Shown here: positions 20,720 to 30,018 of the stretch, piece by piece | How positions within the stretch are numbered: position 1 is the first letter of the stretch | How the letters are laid out: each line of letters opens with the position of its first letter | Source of the DNA: Dichetophora obliterata | Taxonomy: Eukaryota; Arthropoda; Insecta; Diptera; Sciomyzidae | Direction of reading: 5' to 3' | Assembly: GCA_963920525.1 (NCBI GenBank) | Contig: OY986438.1 | Span: 137,015,022 to 137,079,021, forward strand | DNA length: 64,000 nucleotides | Program-made: the position numbers and the translations under genes | Notes under the pieces: generated by a model | The model's input: the letters and a program-made list of their open reading frames with translations, nothing else | Told to the model about the DNA's origin: nothing | Databases searched by the model: none

Positions 20720-21595
20720 AACTTTGCTAAAATTCGTATAAATAACATCAGTCTGCATGCCTATCCAAAGTTTTCTATAGTTTTTGATGTAAATTCGAGA
20801 AGGTTAGTGACAGTAGATTTTCCAGAAAGGAATCCATGTTGGAAAGGAGACATTAAAGATTTAACGCTATGCGATAGTCGTGATGTAACAATTGCCTCTA
20901 AAAGTTTAGGCAAAGCGCTTAATTTTGCGATGCCACGGTAGTTATCAATTAAAGACCTATTTCCGGATTTATGCAGCGGAATAGTAAATGAATGCTTCCA
21001 GGCTGTAGGATAATAGCAGGATTTTAACGATGAAGTAAATAGTAAAGAGATTGGAGTTACTAATTCTTCAAAGCAGTATTTTAACTTACATAAAGGTATG
21101 TTATCAGGACCACTTTTATATCATGTTTTAATATTTTTTAAAAATGATAAGACTGTGTTTGTGTCAATTATTGGGAAATAAATATCCCCAGATTGAATAT
21201 TAAAAGGATAACTTAAATAATCATAGGACGATGATGAATAAGTCACCTTGAAAAAGTCAGCAAAAAGATTGCAAATACTATTATCATTATCAGACTAAAC
21301 AGAATTATACTTCATAAAAGAAGGATAGGAATCAATCTTACGTTTTGTGTTAACAAAGTTCCAGAAGGATTTAACATCAGATTTGATGTTTAATTTTACT
21401 TTTGTTAAGTAGATATTATAGGATTGTTTGCATAACTGTTGTTAACTGTATTTAATCGAAGTATAGCATCCAAAATCGCATATGTTATGTGTTTTTTGAT
21501 ATTTTTTATAGTATTTAGATTTCAAGTTTCTCATTTTTCTTAATTCATTTGTGTACCATACTGGACCCGATGTCCATGACTAGACTATTTTAAAC
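20720..21595 (-). pseudogene. CR1-like reverse transcriptase, 5' half (copy D, upstream part of copy C)
   Basis: Minus-strand blocks in order are LRKMRNLKSKYYKKYQKT, DVKSFWNFVNTKRKIDSYPS, DNSICNLFADFFKVTYSSSS, SGPDNIPLCKLKYCFEEL, YYPTAWKHSFTIPLHKSG, NYRGIAKLSALPKLLEAIV, SPFQHGFLSGKSTVTNLLEF and QTDVIYTNFSKVF (motif A start, with T-N for the usual T-D). Several stops are present. The sequence then breaks at the 2.9-kb insertion and resumes at 17770. The first conserved block is cut near 21595, where an unrelated MITE-like segment begins. Confidence 0.83.
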
Positions 21596-21599
21596 AATT

Positions 21600-21929
21600 C
21601 GATGTGGAAGCGTAAATTATAATTTTTCTAAAAAATTTGTGCTACAGACAAACCGTTTTTATTTTGAATTTTATTATTATTTTCTTTTTGTGTCAAAATC
21701 TAGTTCTAACTTTCCGTCAAGATGTGTCAAATTCTTAGTAGAATTAAATTTCCCATTGGGAAAAAACTACTTCTATTTAACTCTAGAATTCGTCTTCCAA
21801 ATCAGAAGCTATAGTGAAGAAACGTAAATATTTAGCAGGAGTTCTAAAATTTAGAATTCCTTCTATATTTAGCAGTTTTCTACGATATAGCATTAGATTT
21901 AGAAGAAGGTGAAGAAACTGACCCTTAAT
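21600..21929 (-). repeat. Harbinger-like MITE segment
   Basis: Its outer end, read from 21929 inward, is GGGTCAGTTTCTTCACCTTC, similar to the Harbinger terminus GGGCTAATTTCTTCACCTCC at 13639. It abuts TAA/TTA in the same position of the same fold-back family. The rest is AT-rich with an internal TTTAGCAG...GCTAAATAT symmetry. The other end is not defined. Confidence 0.5.
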
Positions 21930-22145
21930 TGCTCTAATGAATTTTTCCAAAGAAACAACAACAACGTTTTAAATATGAAAAGGAAAACATAACTAGCTGA
22001 TTTTATTGCAATTTCGGCCCTGCTACAGGCTTCATCAGAAATTTTCGTGATACGCCGTGCAAGCGCATAAGCGCTCTACACCACAGAGGCGATGAGATTT
22101 TAAGTGTCAATTTCTCAGTTTTTATTCTTTCATATATTCCTGTTG
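21930..22145. repeat. Fold-back family, long-version internal segment
   Basis: The sequence contains AAAACGTTGTTGTTG (reverse), CCTGCTACAGGCTTCATCAG and GCGATGAGATTTTAAGTGTC. The same segment occurs in the opposite orientation at 37790-37910, continuing at 38270-38300. It was joined to the AATTAATTGCTCTAAC arm of the family before the Harbinger-like MITE was inserted. Confidence 0.65.
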
Positions 22146-22199
22146 TTGTTGTATTTTTGCTTTACTTTAGTTTTTAGTGAAAAGATAAGCTAAAATGGC

Positions 22200-22560
22200 T
22201 GATTCAAACGAGACACACATAGGCCAATGAGGCCCATTGTGAACCAAGGGCTAAAATAAGGAAGCGTTTTTGAGCCAGCGCTGGACAAGTGCAGAGGAAA
22301 TGTACTGTAGATTCTTCCTCCTTTTCATCTCTACAGCCTCAGCAGTAGTCGTTGTGGAAGATCACTGTTCAATCACTCACTGAGCGTATCTGCCAATCAG
22401 GCAGTGTCCTGTAAGGACCCCTACCATGGCACTTATGTGGTCTCTACTAAGGGAAATGAGTTCTTTTTGAACGCTTAAGGCGGATTCACTGACCACCTTC
22501 AGCAAGTTTTGCAAGTTTCTTTATGATGAAGTTTTTAAGCTTTATCTTAAAGCTAGGTTA
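22200..22560 (-). pseudogene. C-terminal cysteine-rich tail of an I/LOA-like element
   Basis: Minus-strand blocks are LSRDHISAMVGVLTGHCLIG, then in another frame CRDEKEEESTVHFLCTCPAL and AQKRFLILALGSQWASLA. The LTGHC..GRxA and C-EEEE-H-LC-CPAL patterns are the conserved tail after RNase H in this group. Frameshifts separate the blocks. The 22140-22160 side has TTGTTGTTG, which could be the 3' tail (CAA)n. Confidence 0.72.
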
Positions 22561-22624
22561 TGGCGGCGGCAGGTCTTTAGACCGGCCTACTTGACCAATT
22601 AATTGGTCCGTTGTGAAACCACAG

Positions 22625-22869
22625 AATGAAAGAAGGGTGTAATCAAGCTAATATTTTGTGTAGGATGTTCTTAATGTGGCAGAAATTGTAGAAACATGTG
22701 ACCACCACCAACTACAACATTTCATCGTAAATTTATGTTTTTTAAAGTAATTTTTGCTTAGAAATAAATGTAGAAAGGTTAAAGCGTAGGACCATGGCCC
22801 GGCCAGGATTCGAAGCCGGGACCCCTGGGTGACAGTCAAGTTCGCTACCACTAAACTATGGAGGTCGCC
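22625..22869 (-). mobile_element. tRNA-Asp-headed SINE
   Basis: The minus strand from 22869 reads GGCGACCTCC then ATAGTTTAGTGGTAGCGAAC (A box), TTGACTGTCACCCAG (a GTC-anticodon-like loop) and CGGCTTCGAATCCTGG (B box). A body of about 170 bp follows (CTACGCTTTAACC, AACATAAATTTACG). The acceptor stem is not paired as in a working tRNA, so this is a SINE head and not a tRNA gene. It lies within the 3' half of the I/LOA-like element. Confidence 0.72.
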
Positions 22870-22939
22870 TCGTTCAATGAGAGAGTAACAAAAACTTGCT
22901 GCACGCTCTTCGACTTGACTAATTCAATTCAATTGAATA

Positions 22940-23410
22940 ATTTCAATTTTTGCAGAATACTTGCTGAACGTGATCAGTGAATCCCGCTTTAAGGGTGAGT
23001 TTGAGCCAGATTTGCCGCGTTATATTACACTTGTTACCTGCCGACCATCTGTTGTTGGTTTTATTGCAGAAATACTCATATGTGAGGAGCTTACATGTTG
23101 TGGTAATTGTTTGGTAGGTAATTGTTTGGTAGTACATTTACGAGAGAGTTCATCTGCTTTGCAGTAACATAAAAAATTCGTATGACCGGGTGCACAGCAT
23201 AGCAAGAATCTGAGCAGCTTTGCCATTTCATTTAGAGATCTGCGGCAGTTGAGAACTGTTTCAGATGTTATTCCAATAGTTTTTAGGGCTTTCAAAGCGG
23301 CTTGACTATCAGATAGTATGCAGATATCCATGGAAGATATATCATTTACCTAGAGCCAAGCTAACTCTTTATGTATAGCAGTGACTTCAGCTTGGGATGT
23401 ACTAAAATAT
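22940..23410 (-). pseudogene. RNase H remainder of the second I/LOA-like element
   Basis: Minus-strand reading: AEVTAIHKELAWL, one stop, then VNDISSMDICILSDSQAALK (the D of SDSQAA is catalytic), KTIGITSETVLNCRRSLNEM, LCCAPGHTNFLCYCKADELS (usual W-V-PGH with D downstream in KADELSR) and FCNKTNNRWSAGNKCNITRQ. The order and motifs are those of the RNase H domain that follows the RT in this clade. It ends in stops near 22940. Confidence 0.82.
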
Positions 23411-23815
23411 CAGGAAGCCGAAATATTATTAATGGTTTAACAAATTGTCTGTTTTTCTTTTTTAATATGTTTGGAACCGACACAAACATTGATACGATGT
23501 AATATATACTTGAATTTCTTAATACTATAAAATCAACTTAACGATATGTAAATTGTTTCTAATATAAAAAATGAGATTTTTGTTATAAAAAAAATATATA
23601 AAAAATAATTAATTCGATTCTGTTCCTGAAAATCAGATAAAAAAATAGAAATTTCGAAAACAGTTTTCGTTTAATTTTGCAGTTTTACACTTTTTATAAT
23701 TATATTAAATGTTTGCTTATCAAATGCAAAAACGATTTTACTTGGCGACGTATCAATTAACACTGACTCTCATATTACAATTTGTCAAAACTATCAAGCC
23801 AGGTCGGCCTTTGTA

Positions 23816-24040
23816 GTCTAGTGGAGAGTGTGCTATACTATCAACCCAGAGGTCCCTGGCTCGAATCCGGGTTCGGGCATGGTTCTTTGCATTTTCTTTG
23901 TTCTTTCCTACATTTAAGAACCATGGAAAACTGAAAAAATCCACAACTAAATAGTGGAAAATGTGGAATTAAAGGATAAGAACAACTAAGGGCTATAAAT
24001 GCTTGCCGAGGTTAAAGCATAACACTAGCCTTGGTTAAAA
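23816..24040 (+). mobile_element. tRNA-headed SINE, second type
   Basis: The head is GGCCTTTGTAGTCTAGTGGA (A box region), GAGAGTGTGC, an anticodon-like CTATCAACC, and the B box GGCTCGAATCC followed by GGGTTCGGGCA (23880). A body with TTTCTTTGTTCTTTCC and AATAGTGGAAAATGTGG continues to about 24040; its 3' end is not defined. The stems are imperfect, so I call it a SINE, not a tRNA gene. It differs from the SINE at 22625-22869. Confidence 0.68.
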
Positions 24041-24179
24041 AGCAATTAAAATTGTCTTTCACGTTTGTTTCGCCTAATCAATAAATCTCGTATGTGAATA
24101 TAATCAATTTCCTTTCAGGTCAAAGACCAAACCTTGTTTGTATAAGGCGCATGCCTTGGTTTTTTGATATTTTTTATAA

Positions 24180-24418
24180 AAAAAAAGTAGGACCAGCCTA
24201 GAAAAAGGGCTGCCAACTCAAAGGAAATTCCAACATTAATGTTAACGCCTCAGAGCAGACTCCTCCACCTACTTTGGAGTAGTTTTGATCCTCTACCTAG
24301 TTTGTCATCTAGTTTTGATGCATCAGTAAAGATCTCAACAGCATTTTTAGGTGAAAGATTTCTTAGTTCCCACTCTTTTTGAGAGGGAATCGATACATCG
24401 AACTTTTTTTCAAAGGAT
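24180..24418 (-). pseudogene. RNase H start of the second I/LOA-like element
   Basis: The minus strand reads LSFEKKFDVSIPSQKEWELR, NLSPKNAVEIFTDASKLDDK (TDAS replaces the usual TDGS catalytic motif), then after a frame shift GGVCSEALTLMLEFPLSW. It is directly continuous with the RT part at 26606 once the RTE is removed. Confidence 0.8.
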
Positions 24419-24429
24419 AGTTTTTTCGA

Positions 24430-26577
24430 CAAGCTGCAATCGAAACAGACAGCCGATGCTTTCGCCACTCGACTCTCACTCCTGCTTCAAAGCACTCCTC
24501 CAATCGATGATATATGCGCGCAGTGGACACACATTTCCAACTCCATGCGTGCGGCTGCTGAAGAGGTGATTGGCTACCAACGCCCTCACCGAAACCAGTG
24601 GTACGACCAGGAGTGTCGCGACGCCACTGCAGAGAAAGACGCTGTCTACAAAGCCACCCTGCAGTCGGTTGTAACGCGCGCTGCTAAGGAGCGATACAAA
24701 GAAAAGAGGAGGGAAGAGAGACATATTTCAGGCGGAAAAAAGAGAGGCAGAAAAGCGCGAGCAGGAGAAGATTGAGATGTGTGGTGACAGGAATGAGGCC
24801 CGAAAATTTTTCGAAAAAATAAGACGTCTTGCCGATGGTTTTAAAACCGGGGCCTCTTCCTGCAAGTATGAAAACGGGAATCTAGTGACAGATGTCCAGA
24901 GTACACTGACGTTATGGAGGGAACGCTTCTCTAAGCTTCTAAATGGCGACGCTGACAACAATCCCGCCAATAGAGATGATATTCCGGAAACCCCAATTGC
25001 GGATGACAGCGTCGAGGTTCCGCTGCCCGACTATGATGAAGTTCTGACAGCTATAGCTCGGCTTAAAAATAATAAAGCCGCGGGAGCTGATGGCTCACCT
25101 GCTGAGCTGTTTAAGAACGGAGGCGAAGCTCTACTTAAATGCATTCACGAGCTTCTATGCAGAATATGGTCGGAAGAATGCATTCCGAACGATTGGAATC
25201 TCAGTGTGCTCTGCCCAATCCACAAGAAAGGCGATCCCACTATCTGTGCCAATTACCGTGGGATAAGCCTTCTTAATATCGCATATAAGGTCCTGTCGAG
25301 CGTTTTATGTGAAAGATTGAAGCCCATTGTAAACAAACTGATAGGACGACAAATCTTGGAGAAGACTCAAGAAAAACAAGTCGACACCCACCATTTTTTT
25401 GTCGACTACAAAGCCGCCTTCGACAGCCCAATAAGGAAGCACCTGTACTCCACCATTTCTGAATTTGGTATTCCTACAAAACTAATACGACTTTGCAGGA
25501 TGACACTGAGCAACACCAGCAGCGCAGTTAAAATCAGGAAGGACCTCTCCCCACCATTTGTTACCAAACGAGGTTTCAGACAAGGTGATTCCTTAGCGTG
25601 CGACTTTTTCAACCTACTGATGGAAGGACCTCTCCCCACCATTTGTTACCAAACGAGGTTTCAGACAAGGTGATTCCTTATCGTGCGACTTTTTCAACCT
25701 ACTGATGGAAAAGATCATCCGAGCTGCTGATCTGAGAGGTAGTGGCACAATATTCTACAAGAGTGTTATGCTGCTTGCGTATGCTGATGACATCGATATC
25801 ATTGACCATAATACGCGCGAAGTCAGTGCAGCATTTTCCAGATTAGAAAGAGAGTCAAGTCGAATGGGTCTGTCAGTGAATGCAGATAAGACGAAATACT
25901 TAGTGTCAAAAAACAAACAGTCCCAGCATCTTGGAACCCACGTTACCGTTGACAATACCTCCTTCGAGGTTGTGAAGAACTTCGTTTATCTGGGATCCAG
26001 CATTAATTCAACCAACGACATCAGCATTGAGATCAAACGAAGAATAACTCTTGCCAACAGGTGTTACTTTGGGCTCAGTAGGCAATTGAGAAGCAGAGCC
26101 CTCTCTCGACGAACGAAAATCACGCTCTATAAATCGCTCATCATGCCCGTCCTACTTTACGCATCACAAACCTGGACGCTGAGCAGTTTAGATGAAAAGA
26201 CTTTAGGAGCATTCGAGAGAAAGATTCTTCGTAAGATCTACGGACCAATCTGCGTCAATGGCGAGTACCGAATACGGTGGAATGATGAACTGTATGAGCT
26301 GTACGCTGACATCGACATAGTCAAGCGCATTAAAATCGAGCGGCTTCGCTGGCTTGGTAATGTTCAGCGCATGAAAGACGATGCTCCAGTGAAGAAAACA
26401 TTCGATTCGGAACCCAGCGGCGGTCAACGCAGAAGAGGACGACTGCATCTTCGTTGGAGAGACCAAGTAGAGGACAACCTGACGAAGCTTGGAATTTCCA
26501 ACTGGCGCCAGCAAGAGAAAGACAGAAATGGCTGGCGCAAATTCTTAGATGAGGCCAAGACCGACATACGGTTGTAG
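24430..26577 (+). pseudogene. RTE-like reverse transcriptase
   Basis: Reading the plus strand with frame changes: QWYDQECRDATAEKDAVYK, a basic coiled region (KERYKEKRREERH), LKNNKAAGADGSPAELFKNG, CPIHKKGDPTICANYRGISL, motif A FVDYKAAFDS (about 25401), motif B RGFRQGDSLACDFFNLLME, motif C LAYADDIDIIDHN (about 25775), KTKYLVSKN, YASQTWTLSSLDEKTLGAFE, IERLRWLGNVQRM, RRRGRLHLRWRDQVEDNLTK and LDEAKTDIRL before TAG at 26575. Lesions: a frameshift near 24730; a deletion after VNKLIG (25350) that removes the conserved QxGFRPGxST block; and an exact 85-bp tandem duplication (25541-25710). The long open second half suggests fairly recent insertion. Confidence 0.9.
25541..25710 (+). repeat. 85-bp tandem duplication inside RTE motif B
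   Basis: Bases 25541-25625 and 25626-25710 are the same 85-bp unit (GGACCTCTCCCCACC...CTACTGATGGAA) with a single difference (TTAGCG versus TTATCG). Because 85 is not a multiple of three, it shifts the frame and ends the first open stretch. Confidence 0.97.
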
Positions 26578-26605
26578 CGCCAACTAAGTAAGTAAGTAAG
26601 TTTTT

Positions 26606-27310
26606 GTGTGATGTAGTTGATGGACCTATGTATAGGATGGAGAAATTTTCTAATACAAAAATGTCCTAGTGTACCTTCTTTCCACTAGGAGGTGGCTTCA
26701 AGGCGGATGGCTGTATTAATGGCAATCTGCTTAGCTAGGATGTCAAGTGGTGTAAGGTGGAGCGTTTTGTCTAATGCTTCTGTAGGAGTTGTAATTAGTG
26801 CTTCACTGATGCACAGTTCAGCTGATCTTTGATATTTACGGAGAGGGTTTAGCTGAGTCTGTTTTTTGAGTGCATGCCACCATATAATAGCAAGATTGGT
26901 CTTACAACTGCTGTATATAGCGAGTGAATGACACTTGGTTGTAAGCCCCATTTGCAATATTTGCTTTTTGGCTTTCTCGAGAAGATTGGGTTTTCAGTTT
27001 AACTTCCTATCCAGAATAAGATCCAGGTATTTAGCTTGATCTGACAAGCTAAGTCTTTTGTTTCCCATGTTTATTAGAGGTAAATTGTTTTTTCTGATTA
27101 AAATCACTAACTTAGTTTTATTTGGGTTAACGCTGAGCCTACAGCTGAGAGCCCAATGTACAAGAGTATTTAGGGAATTTTGCATAACTCCTCGAAGAGT
27201 AGATATGTTTTTTCCATAGCTGACAGAAGCAACGTCATCGGCATAAGCTATCATCCTGCAACCCTCCAGTTTAAGGTGACCAGATCCTAGAAGCCTTATT
27301 GCTGTACAAG
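26606..27310 (-). pseudogene. RT palm/thumb of the second I/LOA-like element
   Basis: Minus-strand reading starts near 27310: GHLKLEGCRMIAYADDVASV (motif C), MQNSLNTLVHWALSCRLSVN, PNKTKLVILIRKN, LSLSDQAKYLDLILDRKLN, then after a stop WWHALKKQTQLNPLRKYQRS, EALITTPTEALDKTLHLTPL, DILAKQIAINTAIRLEATS. This is the region following the catalytic YADD in RTs of this clade. It is 5' truncated at about 27310 next to AT-rich DNA, and continues across the RTE insertion into 24418. Confidence 0.85.
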
Positions 27311-27543
27311 AAAAAACTTTAAATCTATAAATTCTTAAGTTACATCATCGCTATCAATATTTGTGGTAAACCACAAGACCGCTTAAATTATAAACCAAAT
27401 TCAAGATAACTTTTTACAAAATTTATTTTAAATATTAATCTTTGGGGAAAAAAATTATAAACTTTTCATTAAAGCAACTAAAAATTATTATTTTTAAAAT
27501 AAAGATTGGGATATTTAATATTTTCCTGCAGTTCGAATTTTTT
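27311..27543. other. AT-rich spacer, nothing recognised
   Basis: Low-complexity DNA between the truncated retroelement and the hAT-type remnant. Confidence 0.5.
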
Positions 27544-28494
27544 TTATAAGGTATCATTTCCCAGAAAGAATGGTAATGGGCACAAAGCCATTTTATAATC
27601 GATCAGCATATTTAGTTTAAAATAAAAAAATATTTGCTCAGCTACTTCCATTACTGTATTTTCTTTGCCTTCAATGCTTTTAATGACATTATGAAACACG
27701 AAAGCCTGGCTGTGCAAAAACTTTAACCACAATTCTGAACAATTATTTTCAAAAAAATTTTTTAAAATAGTGAGACATTTTTCAAAAGAAAGAAAACATG
27801 ATTGCAAAGGAACATAGAATTTTAATACTCTCTCAATAGCTGGCATTAAAGCAAGCCATCTAATTTTACAATACTTTGAGTATTGTAACTTTGCGATATT
27901 CAACATCTGATAGTAAGCAAAATTCTTTAAGTGATTCAACTCTTACAGTATTAATATAAAAGTGACTACAAATTTGTATTATAATTCTTTCAACATCCAC
28001 TGGTAAGGGATCTGTTGCATTCTGAATACAGCTATGAATAATATACGTTGCACAGTGTGACGGTGGTTTTTTCTATCGGCTGAGATCAGCTCAGCCGTGC
28101 CAGGGTCAAATGGAAGACCACGAACTTCCACAAAAGTAAGAAAACAGCGCAGATTTCCAGTTAAATTCAATTTCTTTATTTATAATTTCTACTTAATATC
28201 AACTTATTAACTTAGTGTAGTGCAGTGTCGTGTTGGTCGGAGTGGGAGTTCATCGAAGAGAGTTTTGTGGAGCGGTATCGGTGAACGGTAATTGTTAATC
28301 GCTGTCGTTAATCGCTGTCGGCTATCGGTGTCGGTAATCGGTGATCAACAGGAAGGCTAAAAGGAATGCTCACTTAATATTCAAAACAAAAGGTAATAAA
28401 TAGCAAAGAGGATAGGCAGAGGTCCTGGTCGATGAGTCCAAATGAGGACCCTCCAGGATCTGGCCTATTAATAAGATTCACAAACCAAAATTAA

Positions 28495-29180
28495 AAGGGT
28501 GCCGCCTCTGGTGGATGCGAACCAAAACTGGTTTGCTCCAGAGGAAGAAGGCACGCGAAAATGAAAAGTGTACCGCTCCTGGTAGATGCGAACCAGAATT
28601 GGTTTGCTCCAGAGGAAGGAGGCACGCGAAAAGAAAAAGTGTGCAGCCCCTGGTAGATGCGAACCAGAATTAGTTTGCTCTAGAGGAAGAAGGCACGCGA
28701 AAAGAAAAAGTGTGCCGCCCCTGGTAGATGCGAACCAGAATTGATTTGCTCCAGAGGAAGAAAGCACAAAATAAAAAGTGTGTCACCTCTGGTGGATGCG
28801 AACCAGAACTGGTTTGCTCCAGAGAAAGAAGGCACGCAAACATACAGTGTGCCGCCTCTGGTAGATGCTAATCAAGTGGTTTGCTCCAGAGGAAGAAGGC
28901 ACGCAAAAAATAAAAGTGTGCCGCCCCTGGTAAATGCGAACCAGAATTGGTTTGCTCCAGAGGAAGAAGGCACGCACAAATAAAAGTGTGCCGCCTCTGG
29001 TAGATACTAACCAAGAGTGGTTTGCTCCAGAGGAAGAAGGCACGCAAAAATAAAAGTGCTGACCCTGGTAGATGCGAATCATCAGTGATTCGCTCCAGAG
29101 TATGACACAAAAAAAATCAAAAAAGTGTGTCGACTCTGGTAGATGCGAACCAGAGATGATTTGCTCCAGAGTTCTGCGCA
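28495..29180. repeat. About ten tandem 69-bp repeats, each able to form a hairpin
   Basis: Unit landmarks are GTGTGCCGCCTCTGGTAGAT, GCGAACCAGAATTGG, TTTGCTCCAGAGGAAGAAGG and CACGCAAAAATAAAA. Starts are near 28499, 28568, 28640, 28710, 28778, 28847, 28916, 28986, 29056 and 29125. In each, CCTCTGG pairs with CCAGAGG and AACCA with TGGTT. Open frames in both directions across it are repeat artefacts. Confidence 0.9.
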
Positions 29181-29314
29181 CAGAACCGGAGTCTAACTCC
29201 TTGAGCTTACCTAAAAGGAATGCTGACTTGGTTGGTTTTATGCCGCCCGTTTATATTAGGTGGTGTGAAAACCAGTTAGGAATTATATGTTTGCCATTTG
29301 TATTTGAAGCTACT

Positions 29315-29808
29315 CTTTTGTTTTATGGTGTCATGAATATGTATGTAGCGTGTGTTTGTGTGTCGTCGGTTTGTTTTATGGTGTCATGAATATGTATGTA
29401 GCGTGTGTCTGTGTATATGGTTTAGTGGCGGGTGCAGTAGTAAGGTATTTGTGGTCGGTATATTCGGCAGCTGCACTTTTATATAAATATAATGATAATG
29501 ATATAGCTATAAGTTATAATATAACAATTATTTAAATTAGTTTAAAGATAATAATGAATTGCATTTGTAATGTTTGTAACGTCATGTTATAGTTGATAAT
29601 GATAATTACACATAATGATAACTATATAGCTTAAGTTATAATATTACAATTATTTAAAATAGTTTAAAGATAATAATGAATTGTATTTGTAATGTTTGTA
29701 ACGTGTAATTGTATATATAGCTTATATATATATAATTAATATAGCTTAAGTTATAGGATAACAATTATTTAAATGAATTGTATTTGTAATGTTTGTAACG
29801 TCATGTTA
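29315..29808. repeat. Direct repeats in the U3 end of the LTR
   Basis: A 54-bp tandem repeat carries TTTTATGGTGTCATGAATAT at about 29321 and 29374, followed by GTATGTAGCGTGTGT. Further right, the words TTGTATTTGTAATG and TTTGTAACG, mostly preceded by ACAATTATTT, occur three times (about 29520-29585, 29645-29706, 29760-29808). Confidence 0.75.
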
Positions 29809-30018
29809 CAACAGTCAACTCCAATAATATTTTGAACCAGGATTCTATTCAATTTTTCGAAAATATTGTCAGTGCCTTTTCTTCTCACTCCACCAAAGTT
29901 TGTATAAGCATTGTCAGCACAAAATGCAACCAGCTTTTCCGATAAATTAAAATCATCAAGAATTTTTAAAATTGAATTGCATACAAGTTCAGATGTTTCC
30001 CCTGATAGTGAAACAAAA

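Larger units (their letters stand above)
24426..26598 (+). mobile_element. RTE-like non-LTR retrotransposon, 5' truncated, TSD AGTTTTT
   Basis: The copy begins inside the coding region (LQSKQTADAFATRLSLLLQ in frame) and ends in (TAAG)n at 26585-26600. AGTTTTT occurs at 24419-24425 and 26599-26605. Short tandem repeats at the 3' end and variable 5' truncation are typical of RTE elements. The endonuclease domain is absent. It was inserted into the I/LOA-like element on the opposite strand. Confidence 0.85.
22200..27310 (-). mobile_element. Second I/LOA-like non-LTR retrotransposon with nested RTE and SINEs
   Basis: Minus-strand order is RT palm (27310-26606), RTE insertion (24426-26598), RNase H start (24418-24180), a noncoding gap with one SINE, RNase H remainder (23410-22940), a second SINE (22869-22625) and a Cys-rich tail (22560-22200). 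Across the RTE insertion, removal of one AGTTTTT duplication gives an uninterrupted frame NYITQKLSFEKKFDVSIPSQ. The copy is 5' truncated within the RT. The tail has a C-terminal-looking TTDQLIGQVGRSKDLPPPP before ISAMVGVLTGHC, which is the reverse of the usual order, so parts may come from two copies. Confidence 0.72.
28056..29810 (-). mobile_element. 1.75-kb solo LTR with internal hairpin array (TSD ACAG)
   Basis: It begins TGTGACGGTGG and ends GTCATGTTACA on the plus strand, with ACAG at 28052-28055 and 29811-29814. On the minus strand the ends are TGTAACATGACG and ACCGTCACA (TG..CA). A minus-strand TATA box TATATAAAAG lies at 29476-29485 and AATAAA at 28175-28180, so transcription would run minus-ward across the repeat array. 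Removing it with one ACAG restores the reading frame of the host hAT-type remnant. No internal retroviral-type genes are present. It is long for an insect LTR but not unheard of. Confidence 0.72.
27544..30018 (-). pseudogene. hAT-type transposase-like gene remnant, split by a solo LTR
   Basis: The upstream part (30018-29815) reads SGETSELVCNSILKILDDFN, LSEKLVAFCADNAYTNFGGV, RRKGTDNIFEKLNRILVQ and NIIGVDC. After the LTR insertion (28056-29810) and one ACAG duplication are removed it continues in frame ATYIIHSCIQNATDPLPVDV, ICSHFYINTVRVESLKEFCL. A frameshift near 27885 leads to KIRWLALMPAIERVLKFYVP, SELWLKFLHSQAFVFHNVIK and ENTVMEVAEQIFFYFKLNM. CADNAxxNFGG and TRWLxLLPAIxRxL-type motifs belong to a hAT-like protein group often seen as BED-finger or transposase-like proteins. 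No dimerisation end or N-terminal zinc finger is present. It is more degraded after the LTR. Confidence 0.75.

Noticed and set aside
22796..22869. Functional tRNA-Asp gene
   Set aside because: Acceptor and D stems do not pair properly and the sequence continues into a SINE body.
23816..23880. Functional tRNA gene
   Set aside because: Stems are imperfect and a SINE-like body follows; only the A and B boxes are convincing.
28468..29181. CRISPR-like array or repeat protein (LEQTNSGSHLPG)
   Set aside because: Units are contiguous 69-bp tandem repeats without unique spacers, in eukaryotic DNA, with frames open on both strands.
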